64,000 bases of DNA, from contig CAJMPU010000007.1 in the NCBI GenBank assembly GCA_905215505.1, positions 48,812 to 112,811 of the forward strand, given 5' to 3'. Origin of the DNA: an uncultured bacterium. Its GTDB lineage: Bacteria; Actinomycetota; Coriobacteriia; Coriobacteriales; Coriobacteriaceae. The position numbers and the translations under genes are program-made. This document shows positions 24,640-34,195 of this stretch, one piece after another; within the stretch, counting starts at the first letter, position 1; every line of letters begins with the position of its first letter. The notes under the pieces were generated by a model, which was not told the DNA's origin, made no database searches, and saw only the letters and a list, made by a program, of their open reading frames with translations.

Positions 24640-26097
24640 ATGAGCGACTGCGAATCCATGTCTGCCGAGGTGCGCGGCCGCCTGCGTTCCATTCCCGCCG
24701 TTCACGAGCTGCTTGCCGAGTGGCCGGTCATGAAGGCTGCTGGCGATGCAGGCGACACGATGGTACGCGAGGCGATTGACGCCGAGCTCGATGCCGAGCG
24801 CGCGGCGATTCGCTCCGGCGCCCCTGCAAGGAACGAGCGCGAGCTCGCCTTGGCAATTGAGCAGCGGACCCATCGCCTGTCGCTGCCGACCCTGCGCCCT
24901 GCCGTCAACGCGACGGGCGTTGTGATTCACACCAATCTGGGCCGCGCTCCGCTCGCTCCCGCGGCGGTGCAGGCGGTGACCGATGTCGCCCGAGGCTACA
25001 GCACGCTTGAGTATGACGTCTCAACCTGCGCTCGCGGGGGCCGCAAAGAGCATGCCGCGCGTCTGCTGCGCACGCTCACGGGGGCGCAGGACGCCTTAGT
25101 TGTCAACAACAATGCCGCCGCGGTGCTGTTGGTGCTTGCCGCGCACGCGGCTGGCAAAGAGGTCATCGTGAGCCGCGGCGAGCTTGTCGAGGTGGGCGGC
25201 AGCTTCCGCATCCCCGACATCATGGCGGCTTCGGGTGCCAAGCTTGTCGAGGTTGGCTCTACCAACCGCACACATCTGGACGATTATCGAAGCGCCATTA
25301 CGCCCAACACGGCGATGATCTTGAAAGTTCATCCTTCTAATTACCGTATCGAGGGCTTCCACGAGGAGGTTTCCGCGGCGGAGCTTTCCGCGCTGGCGCA
25401 TGAGCACGGGCTGTTGCTGTACGAGGATCAGGGCTCGGGCGCTTTGCTTGCAGACGGGGTGCTCGCCGATGCGGGGGAGAAGCCCACGTCCGCCTCGCTT
25501 TGCGCCGGCGTTGACGTCGTCTCGTGCTCGGGTGACAAGCTGCTCGGTGCCTCGCAGGCAGGCATTATTCTCGGCAGCGCCCAGGCAATCGCCGCCTGTG
25601 CCTCGCATCCTCTTATGCGCGCGCTTCGCCCTGGCAAGCTCACGCTCGCGGCGCTCGAGGCCACTTTGCGACTGTATGTGACCGGTCCCGATGCGGCGCA
25701 TCGGGAGATCCCGGTACTCAACATGCTTTCCGGCGCGCCGGCTCCGCTCGAGCGCCAGGCCAAGCGCCTGCACGACCGCATGCTGCGCAAGCTTCGCGAG
25801 GCTCAGTGCGAGGAGGCCGTGGAGCTGCAGGTTGTCGAGGGCGCCTCTACTCCCGGCGGCGGATCGCTGCCGACTGTCGAGCTCCCTACATTTTGCGTTG
25901 CCGTCTGTCCCGTCGATGGGCGTCTATCCGCCGATGGCCTAAAGCGCGCTATGGTACAGGAGCCCGATACGCCGGTTGTGACGCGCGTGCGGCACGACCA
26001 GGTGCTTTTTGACGTTCGCACGCTTTTGCGCGACACCGACCTTGACCTGTGTGCGTCTGCGTTGGCGGATGCCGTGCGGGCAGGTTTGCGTCGATGA
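24640..26097 (+). CDS. selA: L-seryl-tRNA(Sec) selenium transferase SelA
   Basis: SelA (485 aa) converts seryl-tRNA(Sec) to selenocysteyl-tRNA(Sec) with selenophosphate. The N-terminal tRNA-binding region holds RLRSIPAVHELLAE. The PLP core follows with NATGVVIHTNLGRAPL, LEYDVSTCARGGR, VVNNNAAAVLLVL and LYEDQGSGAL, and the cofactor lysine K300 in SCSGDKLLGASQAG. The C-terminus has TPVVTRVRHDQVLFDVRTL. AAAGG before ATG 24640 sets the start; the frame is open upstream without a ribosome site. Its stop overlaps the selB start (ATGA). Confidence 0.96.
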   Translation: MSDCESMSAEVRGRLRSIPAVHELLAEWPVMKAAGDAGDTMVREAIDAELDAERAAIRSGAPARNERELALAIEQRTHRLSLPTLRPAVNATGVVIHTNLGRAPLAPAAVQAVTDVARGYSTLEYDVSTCARGGRKEHAARLLRTLTGAQDALVVNNNAAAVLLVLAAHAAGKEVIVSRGELVEVGGSFRIPDIMAASGAKLVEVGSTNRTHLDDYRSAITPNTAMILKVHPSNYRIEGFHEEVSAAELSALAHEHGLLLYEDQGSGALLADGVLADAGEKPTSASLCAGVDVVSCSGDKLLGASQAGIILGSAQAIAACASHPLMRALRPGKLTLAALEATLRLYVTGPDAAHREIPVLNMLSGAPAPLERQAKRLHDRMLRKLREAQCEEAVELQVVEGASTPGGGSLPTVELPTFCVAVCPVDGRLSADGLKRAMVQEPDTPVVTRVRHDQVLFDVRTLLRDTDLDLCASALADAVRAGLRR

Positions 26098-28064
26098 CTG
26101 CGCGTGAGCTTGTCGAATGTCCCGTTGTCGTTGGAACAGCAGGACACGTCGACCACGGAAAGTCGGCCCTTATCGAGGCGCTGACCGGCAAAAATCCCGA
26201 CCGTCTGGAGGTCGAACGCCGCCGAGGCATGACTACGGAGCTCGGCTTTGGCGAGCTCGAGCTTCCCAGCGGCAAGCTTGTCGGCCTGGTCGACGTGCCC
26301 GGGCATGCGCACTACCTGCGCGCGATGGTACAGGGTGCCACCGGCGTGGGCGTTGCGTTGCTGGTGGTTTCTGCCGTTGAGGGCGTGATGCCGCAGACGC
26401 GAGAGCACGTGTACGTGTTGGAGCTGTTGGGCGTGAGGCACCTCGTGGTGGCGCTCACGATGCGCGATCTGGCCGATGACGAGACGGCGGAGCTCGCCGA
26501 GCTCGACGTGATGGACTTCCTCAGCGATACCGTCTTTGCCGATGCGCCCGTGGTGCCTGTTTCCTCGCGCACGGGCGTGGGCATCGAGGACGTTCGCCTT
26601 GCCCTCGATGCCGCCATCGACTCTTTCCTGGCCGATACCGCATCCCGCCCGGTGCGCCCCGGTCTGGCCCCGCGCCTGCCCATCGACCGCTGCTTCACCA
26701 TCAAGGGATCCGGGACGGTCGTCACGGGCACGCTTCACGATGCCCCCGTAGCGGTGGGCGACGAGCTCGTCTCATGTCCCGCGGGCGTGCGCTGCCGCGT
26801 GCGCGCGATTCAGGTGCATGGTGATACTCCTCGGGCGTTGCCCGGACAGCGCGCGGCGCTCAACATCGTGGGCGACGGTGCGGGCGACCTTCCGCGTGGC
26901 GAGGTCCTCTGCGGGTCTGGTGCCGAGGGCTTGACGCTCAGACTCATCGCCCGCTTCACGTATCTGGGGCGCGAGGGCACCAAGCCCGCGCCCTTCGAGT
27001 CCGGTACGCGCGTTCATGTGATGGCGGGTACGGCGGAGGTCCTTGGCCGTGTCATGCTCATGGAGGGTGAGGGACCCATTGAGGCTGGCGAGACCCGCAT
27101 CGTGCAGGTCCGTCTGGAGGAGCGCCTTCCCGTGCGATCAGGCGACGGCCTCATTGTGCTCGCGTTCTCGCCGGTGGTGCTTATCGGCGGCGGTCGTGTT
27201 CTTCTTTCGCGGTGCCGCCGCTCGCGCGTCCTCTCCGCGGGCGAGTGCGCGCTGCTCGGGGCCCTGGATGCCGACGACCGCGCCGCCGCCGTTGCCGCAT
27301 GGTTGGGGCTGCAGCGCCTGCCTGTGCCTGCCGCGGCCGCAGCCCGTGCTCTCGATCTTTCGGGTGCCGAGGCGGCTGCGCTCCTGCACGGGGCGGTTTC
27401 CTCGGGTGACGCCGTGGCGCTTCATGCCGAGCGCTCGACCGAGGAGCTCTATGCCGCCCCCGCTGTGCTCGATGCCGCCCTCGCCACGCTCTCCGTCACG
27501 TTGGCCGCCATGCACGGGGCCGCGCCCAAGCAGACGGGTTTCACGCCGGGCGAGGTCGCGCATGCCGCCTGGCCGACAGCGGGCGAAGACATTGCGTCCG
27601 CGCTCGTTCTCGAGGGCTGTGCGCGCGGCGTGTGCACCGTCGACGGTGCCGAGGTGTTCGACCCGCACTCTGCCGCTGCGGCGATACGTGTGGTGCGCGA
27701 GGCGAGCCAGCGCATCGTGGCCGCCCTCGACGAGGCGGGTCTCGGTGCGGCGACACTGCCCGAGGTGGGTGAGCGTCTGCAGCTCGATCGCGACACCATG
27801 ACGCGTGCCCTGCGCGAGCTTTCGCTCAACCGCGCGATCGTTAAGATCGAACGCGACGTTGCCTTGTCTGCCGCCGCCGAGGCCCATGCACGTGAGGTCG
27901 TCGCCGCGGCTATCGAGGCTGCTGGCGGCGTTGCCACGACGAGTGTGCTGCGCGAGGCCTTAGGCGTGTCGCGCAAACGAGCCATTAGCATCTTGGAGCA
28001 CCTGGATGCGGTGCGTTTTACGACGCTCAACAAGGAGGCCGGCGGTCTCAGATCCCTGCGCTAG
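26094..28064 (+). CDS. selB: Selenocysteine-specific elongation factor SelB
   Basis: A GTPase (656 aa) that brings Sec-tRNA to the ribosome at UGA codons marked by SECIS. G1 is GTAGHVDHGKS near residues 14-24, with the switch segment ERRRGMTTELGF and G3 as DVPGH. G4 reads TMRD instead of NKxD, a difference also known in other SelB proteins. Two beta-barrel domains follow, with KGSGTVVTGTL. The C-terminal winged-helix part (about 470-656) binds SECIS and ends with AISILEHLDAVRFT. It overlaps selA by 4 bases and precedes tRNA-Sec. Confidence 0.96.
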   Translation: MTARELVECPVVVGTAGHVDHGKSALIEALTGKNPDRLEVERRRGMTTELGFGELELPSGKLVGLVDVPGHAHYLRAMVQGATGVGVALLVVSAVEGVMPQTREHVYVLELLGVRHLVVALTMRDLADDETAELAELDVMDFLSDTVFADAPVVPVSSRTGVGIEDVRLALDAAIDSFLADTASRPVRPGLAPRLPIDRCFTIKGSGTVVTGTLHDAPVAVGDELVSCPAGVRCRVRAIQVHGDTPRALPGQRAALNIVGDGAGDLPRGEVLCGSGAEGLTLRLIARFTYLGREGTKPAPFESGTRVHVMAGTAEVLGRVMLMEGEGPIEAGETRIVQVRLEERLPVRSGDGLIVLAFSPVVLIGGGRVLLSRCRRSRVLSAGECALLGALDADDRAAAVAAWLGLQRLPVPAAAAARALDLSGAEAAALLHGAVSSGDAVALHAERSTEELYAAPAVLDAALATLSVTLAAMHGAAPKQTGFTPGEVAHAAWPTAGEDIASALVLEGCARGVCTVDGAEVFDPHSAAAAIRVVREASQRIVAALDEAGLGAATLPEVGERLQLDRDTMTRALRELSLNRAIVKIERDVALSAAAEAHAREVVAAAIEAAGGVATTSVLREALGVSRKRAISILEHLDAVRFTTLNKEAGGLRSLR

Positions 28065-28087
28065 GGCTCCGAATCGCCGCTCGCCAC

Positions 28088-28236
28088 AAAACCGGCCTAT
28101 CTACTACGTTTAAGTGACTACCCTCGACCATTTCAAAAACCGCAAAAACAAAACCGCAGGTAGATGACTTGCCGATGTTACGAAAAAGTGGGTATGGTTT
28201 ACCCTTGCTGGTTAAACGTAGTAGATGGGCCGTTTT
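28088..28236. repeat. Structured repeat element E1 between selB and selC
   Basis: The arms (CCGGCCTATCTACTACGTTT at 28092-28111 and its near complement at 28212-28235) enclose a core with AAAACCGCAGGTAGATGACT, CGAAAAAGTGGG and GTATGG. The same core in the same order occurs in the element at 43611-43770, whose arms are different. No ORF is evident. Confidence 0.75.
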
Positions 28237-28278
28237 CGTGGCGCGACACTGCGCGTTTGGTAAAATACCGCCACGTTT

Positions 28279-28375
28279 GGGAACGGATGGGCTCCGGTGG
28301 GCCCCGCGGTCCTCAAAACCGTTGTGAGGCGTGCAAAACGTCTTGGATGTGTTCGATTCACATACGTTCCCGCCA
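28279..28375 (+). tRNA. selC: tRNA-Sec (TCA)
   Basis: A 97-nt tRNA. The acceptor GGGAACG (28279-28285) pairs with CGTTCCC (28365-28371), then G and encoded CCA. The anticodon arm GCGGT-CCTCAAA-ACCGT has TCA, complementary to UGA. A long variable arm (AGGCGT...ACGTCTT) and a T arm with GATGTG-TTCGATT-CACAT are present. The extended D arm GGGCTCCGGTGGGCCC fits selenocysteine tRNA. It directly follows selA-selB, which completes the Sec machinery. Confidence 0.95.
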
Positions 28376-28637
28376 ACGCATCCTGCCAACCGCCACAAAG
28401 GTGCCTGTCCTCTTTGTGGTGGTATGGACCACGTGGACGAAACAGCTTCGAAACACGCAATTTGTACGTCAGCTGTTCAAAAACGCTTCTACCTGCATCG
28501 TAATCAAAATGAAACATCCGCCCGCGGTCTTATTCGTAACTTTGCCGCAACAGTGCGATATTATCCATACTCGATAAAGCTCGCGGCGCATGGGGCGCCG
28601 CGAACGACACCTTTCTTTTCCATCAATTGGAGGAAGC

Positions 28638-29993
28638 ATGAGCTACACGCAGAAAGTTCTCGACGAGCTCAAGGCCCGCTATCCCGAGCAGCCTGAGTTC
28701 ATCCAGGCCGCGACCGAGATCCTCGGCACCATCCAGCCGGCGCTCGACGCCCATCCCGAGTACGAGGAGGCCGCCCTGCTTGAGCGCCTCGTCGAGCCCG
28801 AGCGCATCGTTATGTTCCGTGTCCCCTGGGTCGATGACCGGGGCAAGGTTCAGGTCAACCGCGGCTATCGTGTCGAGTTCAACTCTGCCATTGGACCCTA
28901 CAAGGGCGGCCTGCGCTTTAACCCGACGGTCACCCTGGGCATGCTCAAGTTCCTGGGCCTGGAGCAGATCCTCAAGAACAGCCTGACCACCCTTCCCATG
29001 GGCGGCGGCAAGGGCGGCTCCGACTTTGACCCCAAGGGCAAGTCCAACAACGAGATCATGCACTTCTGCCAGTCCTTCATGACCGAACTCTATCGCCACA
29101 TTGGCCCCAATACCGACGTTCCCGCCGGCGACCTGGGCGTTGGCGGCCGCGAGGTTGCCTACCTGTTCGGTCAGTACAAGCGCCTGACCAACGAGTGGAC
29201 CGGCGTTCTCACCGGCAAGGGCCTCTCCTTTGGCGGCTCGCTCGCCCGTACCGAGGCCACCGGCTACGGTCTGGTCTACTTTGTGGACGAGTACCTCAAG
29301 AGCCGCGGCGACTCCTTCGAGGGCAAGAACGTCGTCGTTCACGGCTCCGGTAACGTCGCCATCTACGCGGTCCAGAAGGTCGCCCAGCTCGGCGGCAAGG
29401 TGCTCGCCTGCTCCGACACCCATGGCTGGGTCGAGGATCCCGACGGCATCGACTACACCGTGCTCGAGCATGTCTACAACAAGAAGCGCTCTGGCCACGA
29501 CAAGGGCGTCACGCTCGCTATGTACGTTGACGAGAAGCCCAACGCCGTGTGGCACGAGGGCGACGGCCGCGGCGTGTGGCAGCTGCCCTGCGACATCGCG
29601 CTGCCCTGCGCTCGCGAGAACACGCTGCTGCTCGAGGACGCCCAGGCGCTCGTCGCCAATGGCTGCAAGGTGGTCGGCGAGGGTGCGAACATGCCCACGA
29701 CCATCGAGGCCACGACCTACTTCCAGGAGAACGGCGTCGCCTTTATGCCCGGCAAGGCTGCCAACGCCGGCGGCGTGCTCGTGTCCGGCCTGGAGATGAG
29801 CCAGAACGCCGAGCACCTGTCCTGGACCTTCGAGGAGGTCGACGGCAAGCTCGAGCAGCTCATGCGCGGCATGTTCCACAACGTGGACGACACCGCCAAG
29901 GAGTATGGCCAGGAGGGCAACTTTGTCATGGGCGCCAACATCGCCGGCTTCCTGAAGGTCGCCGACGCCATGCTCGCCCAGGGCGTCTGCTAA
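28638..29993 (+). CDS. gdhA: NADP-type glutamate dehydrogenase
   Basis: A hexameric-type glutamate dehydrogenase (451 aa) that makes glutamate from 2-oxoglutarate and ammonia, probably with NADPH. Motifs are GYRVEFNSAIGPYKGGLRF, the catalytic-lysine segment LPMGGGKGGSDFDPKGKS, and PAGDLGVGGREVAYLFGQY. The nucleotide-binding GSGNVAIYAVQKV follows, and GEGANMPTT near residue 350. GGAGGAAGC precedes ATG 28638. It is monocistronic with its own terminator. The opposite strand has a long open frame that is only a codon-bias shadow. Confidence 0.95.
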   Translation: MSYTQKVLDELKARYPEQPEFIQAATEILGTIQPALDAHPEYEEAALLERLVEPERIVMFRVPWVDDRGKVQVNRGYRVEFNSAIGPYKGGLRFNPTVTLGMLKFLGLEQILKNSLTTLPMGGGKGGSDFDPKGKSNNEIMHFCQSFMTELYRHIGPNTDVPAGDLGVGGREVAYLFGQYKRLTNEWTGVLTGKGLSFGGSLARTEATGYGLVYFVDEYLKSRGDSFEGKNVVVHGSGNVAIYAVQKVAQLGGKVLACSDTHGWVEDPDGIDYTVLEHVYNKKRSGHDKGVTLAMYVDEKPNAVWHEGDGRGVWQLPCDIALPCARENTLLLEDAQALVANGCKVVGEGANMPTTIEATTYFQENGVAFMPGKAANAGGVLVSGLEMSQNAEHLSWTFEEVDGKLEQLMRGMFHNVDDTAKEYGQEGNFVMGANIAGFLKVADAMLAQGVC

Positions 29994-30039
29994 TCCTTTG
30001 CTCGACATAGCTCCGCACAGCACCAGCTGATGCGCCTAA

Positions 30040-30071
30040 GGCTCCCGACCATATCGGCCGGGAGCCTTTTT
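30040..30071 (+). terminator. Terminator after gdhA
   Basis: GGCTCCCG (30040-30047) pairs with CGGGAGCC (30059-30066), followed by TTTTT. Confidence 0.92.
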
Positions 30072-30134
30072 CTATGGTGGTGAGGGTCGTGCGCCCTCGT
30101 TTGGTACACTTAGAGGTACTGGACAAGTGGAGAG

Positions 30135-31049
30135 ATGGGGGAGAACGTGCTCAAGTTCGGTACCTACGTCCGTGTTGGAAACGCGGCCGAAGCCTATGAG
30201 CTCTTGCAGAAAAACCGCAACAACAAGATTGTGGGCGGTGGCATCTGGATGCGCCTGGGTTCGCGTCGCGTGGCGACGGCGATTGACCTTTCGGCCTGTG
30301 GACTCGATCAGATCGAGGAGACCGAGACCGAGTTTCGCATCGGTGCCATGTGCACCCTGCGCCAGCTCGAGCGCCATGCCGAGCTCAACGCGCTTGTCAA
30401 CCATGTCTTTGAGTTCGCCGTTCACGATATCGTGGGCGTGCAGCTGCGTAACACCGCCACGGTGGGCGGCAGCATTTACGGTCGCTTTGGTTTCTCGGAC
30501 GTGCTCTCGGCGTTCCTGGCGCTCGATTCGTATGTTGAGCTGACGGGGGCCGGCCGCGTGCCGCTCGCCGAGTTCGTGGACATGGGCTATGTGCGCGACG
30601 TGATCGAGCACGTCGTGGTCGTTAAGCACGATTACCGTGCGAGCTACGAGGCCGTGCGCAAGGCCGCGACCGACTTCCCCTCCTTAAATGTCACCGCCGC
30701 CTGGTGGGACGGCTCCTGGCATGTCACCGTGGGTGCCCGCCCGCTGCGCGCGACCCTGCTGCAGGGCGAGGCATGCGGCATCACCGGCGAGCAGCCTTCC
30801 GAGGACGAGCTGCGCGCCCTTGCCGCATCCGTGCGTGCCCTGAGCTACGGCACCAACATGTGGGGCTCGGCCGAGTACCGCCGCCGCATCTCGGCACCGT
30901 TGGCGATTCAGGCCGTGCGCCGCGCCGCCGGCATCGAGCTTTCGGCCGCGCTTTCCCGCGAGCTCGAGACCGTTCAGGTCCCCAAATATGCCACGGACGA
31001 GTATTCCTGCCGCCGCGTGCCCGGCGTCGATTCTAGCGAGGTGCGCTAA
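30135..31049 (+). CDS. Molybdenum hydroxylase FAD-binding subunit
   Basis: The medium (FAD) subunit of a xanthine-dehydrogenase-family enzyme (304 aa). It passes electrons from the iron-sulfur domain of its partner to an acceptor. The FAD_binding_5 pattern shows NKIVGGGIWM near residue 34, then VGVQLRNTATVGGSIYGRF near residue 102, which binds FAD phosphates. A CO_deh_flav_C domain follows. GTG 30147 with GGGGAG upstream is an alternative start. Its stop overlaps the start of the large subunit by one base (TAATG). The substrate is unknown; purine or nicotinate-type hydroxylation is possible. Confidence 0.85.
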   Translation: MGENVLKFGTYVRVGNAAEAYELLQKNRNNKIVGGGIWMRLGSRRVATAIDLSACGLDQIEETETEFRIGAMCTLRQLERHAELNALVNHVFEFAVHDIVGVQLRNTATVGGSIYGRFGFSDVLSAFLALDSYVELTGAGRVPLAEFVDMGYVRDVIEHVVVVKHDYRASYEAVRKAATDFPSLNVTAAWWDGSWHVTVGARPLRATLLQGEACGITGEQPSEDELRALAASVRALSYGTNMWGSAEYRRRISAPLAIQAVRRAAGIELSAALSRELETVQVPKYATDEYSCRRVPGVDSSEVR

Positions 31050-33880
31050 TGGCTGCCAAACTCATCGATCTTTCCTTTACGCTCAACGGCCGCAAGGTCA
31101 AGGTTCAGATTGCCCCCGACACCATGCTCTTTGCGCTGCTGCGCGAGCAGGGTTGCGCGTCGGTGCGCTGCGCCTGCGAGACCACCAACTGCGGTCTGTG
31201 CACGGTGTGGCTCGACGGCGACCCGGTGCTGAGCTGCTCGGTTCCCGCCGCGCGCGTCGAGGGCCGCTCCGTCACCACGCTCGAAGGCCTCAAAGCCGAG
31301 TCCGAGGCGCTCGCCCGTGCGATGGCTGCCGAAGGTGCCGAGCAGTGCGGTTTTTGCGCTCCCGGCCTCATCATGAACGTGCTGGCGCTTGCCCGCGCCG
31401 CCAAGGAGGACCCGAGCCTCGTCGCCACGCGCGAGGAGCTCTCGCGCCAGCTCGCCGGCAACCTCTGCCGCTGCAGCGGCTACGAGAGCCAGCTGCGCGC
31501 CATCGTCCGCTTCCTTAACGAGTCCGGCGTACAGGTGGGCTTTGAGATGTCCGAGCTGCCGGTCAACGACACGAGCTCTGACGGCGTCACCTACAAGCAG
31601 ATCACCCACAAGCAGCCCAAGAAGGACTCGAAGGCCCTGCTCGAGGGTCGTCCGGTCTACACCGGCGATATGGTGCCCGCCGGCGCGCTCATCGTTAAGC
31701 TCAAGCGCAGCCCGTATGCGCGCGCCAAGATCCGCTCCATCGACACCTCGCGTGCGCTGAAGGTGCCGGGCGTCGTGGGCGTCTACACCTACGAGGACGT
31801 GCCTCAGCGCCGCTTTACCATCGCCGGTCAGAGCTATCCGCAGCCTTCGCCCTACGACCGCCTGATTCTCGAGAACCTCGTGCGCTATCAAAACGAGGAG
31901 GTGGCGATCGTCGCCGCCGAGACCGAGGAGGCTGCCGACAAGGCGCTCAAGCTCATCAAGGTCGACTATGAGGTGCTTGAGCCCCTGCTCGACTTTACCC
32001 AGGCGCTCGATAACGACATCGTGGTCCACCCCGAGGGCGACGTGACCTTTATGTTCCCGCAGGGCGGCGACGTCCCGCGCAACCTGGTGTGCAGCGGTAC
32101 CAGCGATTACGGCGATCTGGACGAGGCCTTCGCCCAGAGCGACATCGTCTTTGAGCGCACCTACACCAGCCAGGCCACGCAGACCGCGCCCATGGAAACC
32201 TTCCGCGCCTTCGCGACGACCGACGCCTTCGGCCGCATCTCGGTGACCACCTCTACGCAGGTGCCCTTCCACGTGCGCCGCATGGTCGCGCAGTCACTCG
32301 ACATTCCGCAGTCGCAGGTGCAGGTCATTAAGCCGCGCATCGGCGGCGGCTTTGGCTCCAAGCAGACGGGCTGCTGCGAGATCTTCGTGGCGTTCGTCAC
32401 CCAGCAGACCGGCCGTCCGAGCTACTGCTGCTACACCCGCGAGGAGACCATCACCGCGGGCAACTCGCGCCACCAGATGCAGATGACCGTTAAGCTGGGC
32501 GCCATGAACGACGGCACCATCACGGCCATCGATCTGCACACGCTGTCCAACGCCGGCGCGTACGGCGAGCACGCCACCACGACGATCGGCCTCTCGGGCC
32601 ACAAGAGCCTGCCCATCTATAACCACGTGAAAGCGAGCCGCTTTAGCTGGGACGCCGTCTACACCAACACCAACCGCGGCGGCGCGTATCGAGGCTACGG
32701 TGCCACCCAGGGCCAGTTTGCCGTGGAGAGCGCCGTCAACGAGCTCGCCGACATGCTGCACATGGACCCCGCCGACCTGCGCCTTAAGAACATCGTGCGC
32801 GAGGGCGAGGTCATGCCGCAGTACTACAACGAGAAGCTCAACGCCTGCGCGCTCGACCGCTGCCTGCTGCGCGCGATGGACATGATCGGTTGGCGCGACA
32901 AGCCGCTGGCCGTCGACCTGGGCGACCGCGTGCGCGCCCTGGGCTGCGCGCTCACCATGCAGGGCTCGGGCATCTCCAACGTGGACATCGCCGGCATCGA
33001 CATGCGCCTGGAAGAGGACGGCTTCATTACCATCGGCACCGGCGCCACCGACAACGGCATGGGCGTCGACACGATCCTGGCGCAAATTGCCGCCGAGGAG
33101 CTGGGCGTGGAGAGCTCGCTGATTGTGGTGCGCGGCGTGGATACCGATGTATCGCCGTTCGACGCCGGCTCGTACGCGAGCTCGGGTACGTACGTGACGG
33201 GCTTGGCCGCCAAGAACGCCGCGACCGAGCTGCGTGAGAAGATTTGCGCCAAGGCCGCCCAGATGTGGGACGTGGACGCCGCCGACGTGGTCTTCGACGG
33301 CCAGTACGTGCGTCTGTCCGATGAGCGTGCCGCGCGTGAGCAGAACCGCTACCTCACGCTGCGCGACTTTGCCAACCTGTGCGTCAAGAACATCGATGGC
33401 GGCGACGCGCTGACCTTGCATGCCTCTGCCTGCCTGCCCGTTTCGCCCCCGCCGTTTATGGCCGGCATTGCCGAGGTCGAGGTCGACAAGGCCACCGGCA
33501 AGGTGACCGTGGTGGATTACGCCGCCGCCGTTGACTGTGGCACCGTGATCAACGAGGCGCTCGCGCGCGTTCAGGCCGAGGGCGGCATTGCCCAGGGCAT
33601 CGGTCACGCGCTCTACGAGATCGTCGAGCATGACGACCGCGGCCGCCTGCGCACCGGCAACTTTATGAGCTACAAGCTGCCCACGCGCCTGGATATCGGC
33701 AGCATTCGCGTGGCCTTTGAGCCGAGCTACGAGCCGACGGGCCCGTTTGGCGCCAAGTCGATCGGCGAAGTCGTCATCAACACGCCGCTCGCCGCCGTGG
33801 CCTCGGCCGTGGCGCACGCCACCGGCCATCAGGTGCGCTCGCTGCCGATCACGCCCGAGAAGGCCCTGCTGGGGGAGTAG
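31049..33880 (+). CDS. Molybdenum hydroxylase, fused [2Fe-2S] and Mo-cofactor subunit
   Basis: A fusion (943 aa) of the small and large subunits. Residues 1-155 bind two [2Fe-2S] clusters: CACETTNCGLC with a later C (LSCSVP), and EQCGFCAPG with NLCRCSGY. The rest is the aldehyde oxidase/xanthine dehydrogenase Mo domain: RIGGGFGSKQ, RGGAYRGYGATQGQFA, GTGATDNGMG and the catalytic glutamate in FGAKSIGE near the C-terminus. Given selD, yedF, DUF3343 and cysteine desulfurase nearby, it may be a selenium-dependent hydroxylase with a labile Se ligand on molybdenum (inference). It uses the cofactor made by MoeA/MogA. Confidence 0.9.
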   Translation: MAAKLIDLSFTLNGRKVKVQIAPDTMLFALLREQGCASVRCACETTNCGLCTVWLDGDPVLSCSVPAARVEGRSVTTLEGLKAESEALARAMAAEGAEQCGFCAPGLIMNVLALARAAKEDPSLVATREELSRQLAGNLCRCSGYESQLRAIVRFLNESGVQVGFEMSELPVNDTSSDGVTYKQITHKQPKKDSKALLEGRPVYTGDMVPAGALIVKLKRSPYARAKIRSIDTSRALKVPGVVGVYTYEDVPQRRFTIAGQSYPQPSPYDRLILENLVRYQNEEVAIVAAETEEAADKALKLIKVDYEVLEPLLDFTQALDNDIVVHPEGDVTFMFPQGGDVPRNLVCSGTSDYGDLDEAFAQSDIVFERTYTSQATQTAPMETFRAFATTDAFGRISVTTSTQVPFHVRRMVAQSLDIPQSQVQVIKPRIGGGFGSKQTGCCEIFVAFVTQQTGRPSYCCYTREETITAGNSRHQMQMTVKLGAMNDGTITAIDLHTLSNAGAYGEHATTTIGLSGHKSLPIYNHVKASRFSWDAVYTNTNRGGAYRGYGATQGQFAVESAVNELADMLHMDPADLRLKNIVREGEVMPQYYNEKLNACALDRCLLRAMDMIGWRDKPLAVDLGDRVRALGCALTMQGSGISNVDIAGIDMRLEEDGFITIGTGATDNGMGVDTILAQIAAEELGVESSLIVVRGVDTDVSPFDAGSYASSGTYVTGLAAKNAATELREKICAKAAQMWDVDAADVVFDGQYVRLSDERAAREQNRYLTLRDFANLCVKNIDGGDALTLHASACLPVSPPPFMAGIAEVEVDKATGKVTVVDYAAAVDCGTVINEALARVQAEGGIAQGIGHALYEIVEHDDRGRLRTGNFMSYKLPTRLDIGSIRVAFEPSYEPTGPFGAKSIGEVVINTPLAAVASAVAHATGHQVRSLPITPEKALLGE

Positions 33881-33904
33881 CGGGTCGGCGAACAAGTCGT
33901 AATT

Positions 33905-33936
33905 GGCGGGGCGGGGCAACTCGTCCCGCCTTTTGC
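33905..33936 (+). terminator. Terminator after the Mo hydroxylase operon
   Basis: A GC-rich stem (GGCGGGGCGGGG opposite TCCCGCC) is followed by TTTTG about 25 bases after the stop. Confidence 0.65.
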
Positions 33937-34020
33937 ACTCGTGGTGAGGTCGTGAGCCTGTAAAAGGTGTGCGTGCGCTTGCCGCTCGTATCTGCTATCA
34001 TTCCTAGTCTGTGCGCTCAT

Positions 34021-34104
34021 GCGGGCGTGGCGGAATTGGTAGACGCGCCAGATTTAGGTTCTGGTGGGATTCCCGTGAAGGTTCGAGTCCTTTCGCCCGC
34101 ACCA
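34021..34104 (+). tRNA. tRNA-Leu (TAG)
   Basis: The acceptor GCGGGCG (34021-34027) pairs with CGCCCGC (34094-34100), followed by A and encoded CCA. The anticodon loop TTTAGGT gives TAG. A class II long variable arm (GTGGGATTCCCGTGA) is present. Confidence 0.97.
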
Positions 34105-34195
34105 ACGCACCTGCGTCGGCTTTCGCCGTCGCGACACTTTGTTGCATAAAGGTACCAGCACCTCAGATAAGCTGGGCAGTATGAGGAGGAACGTG

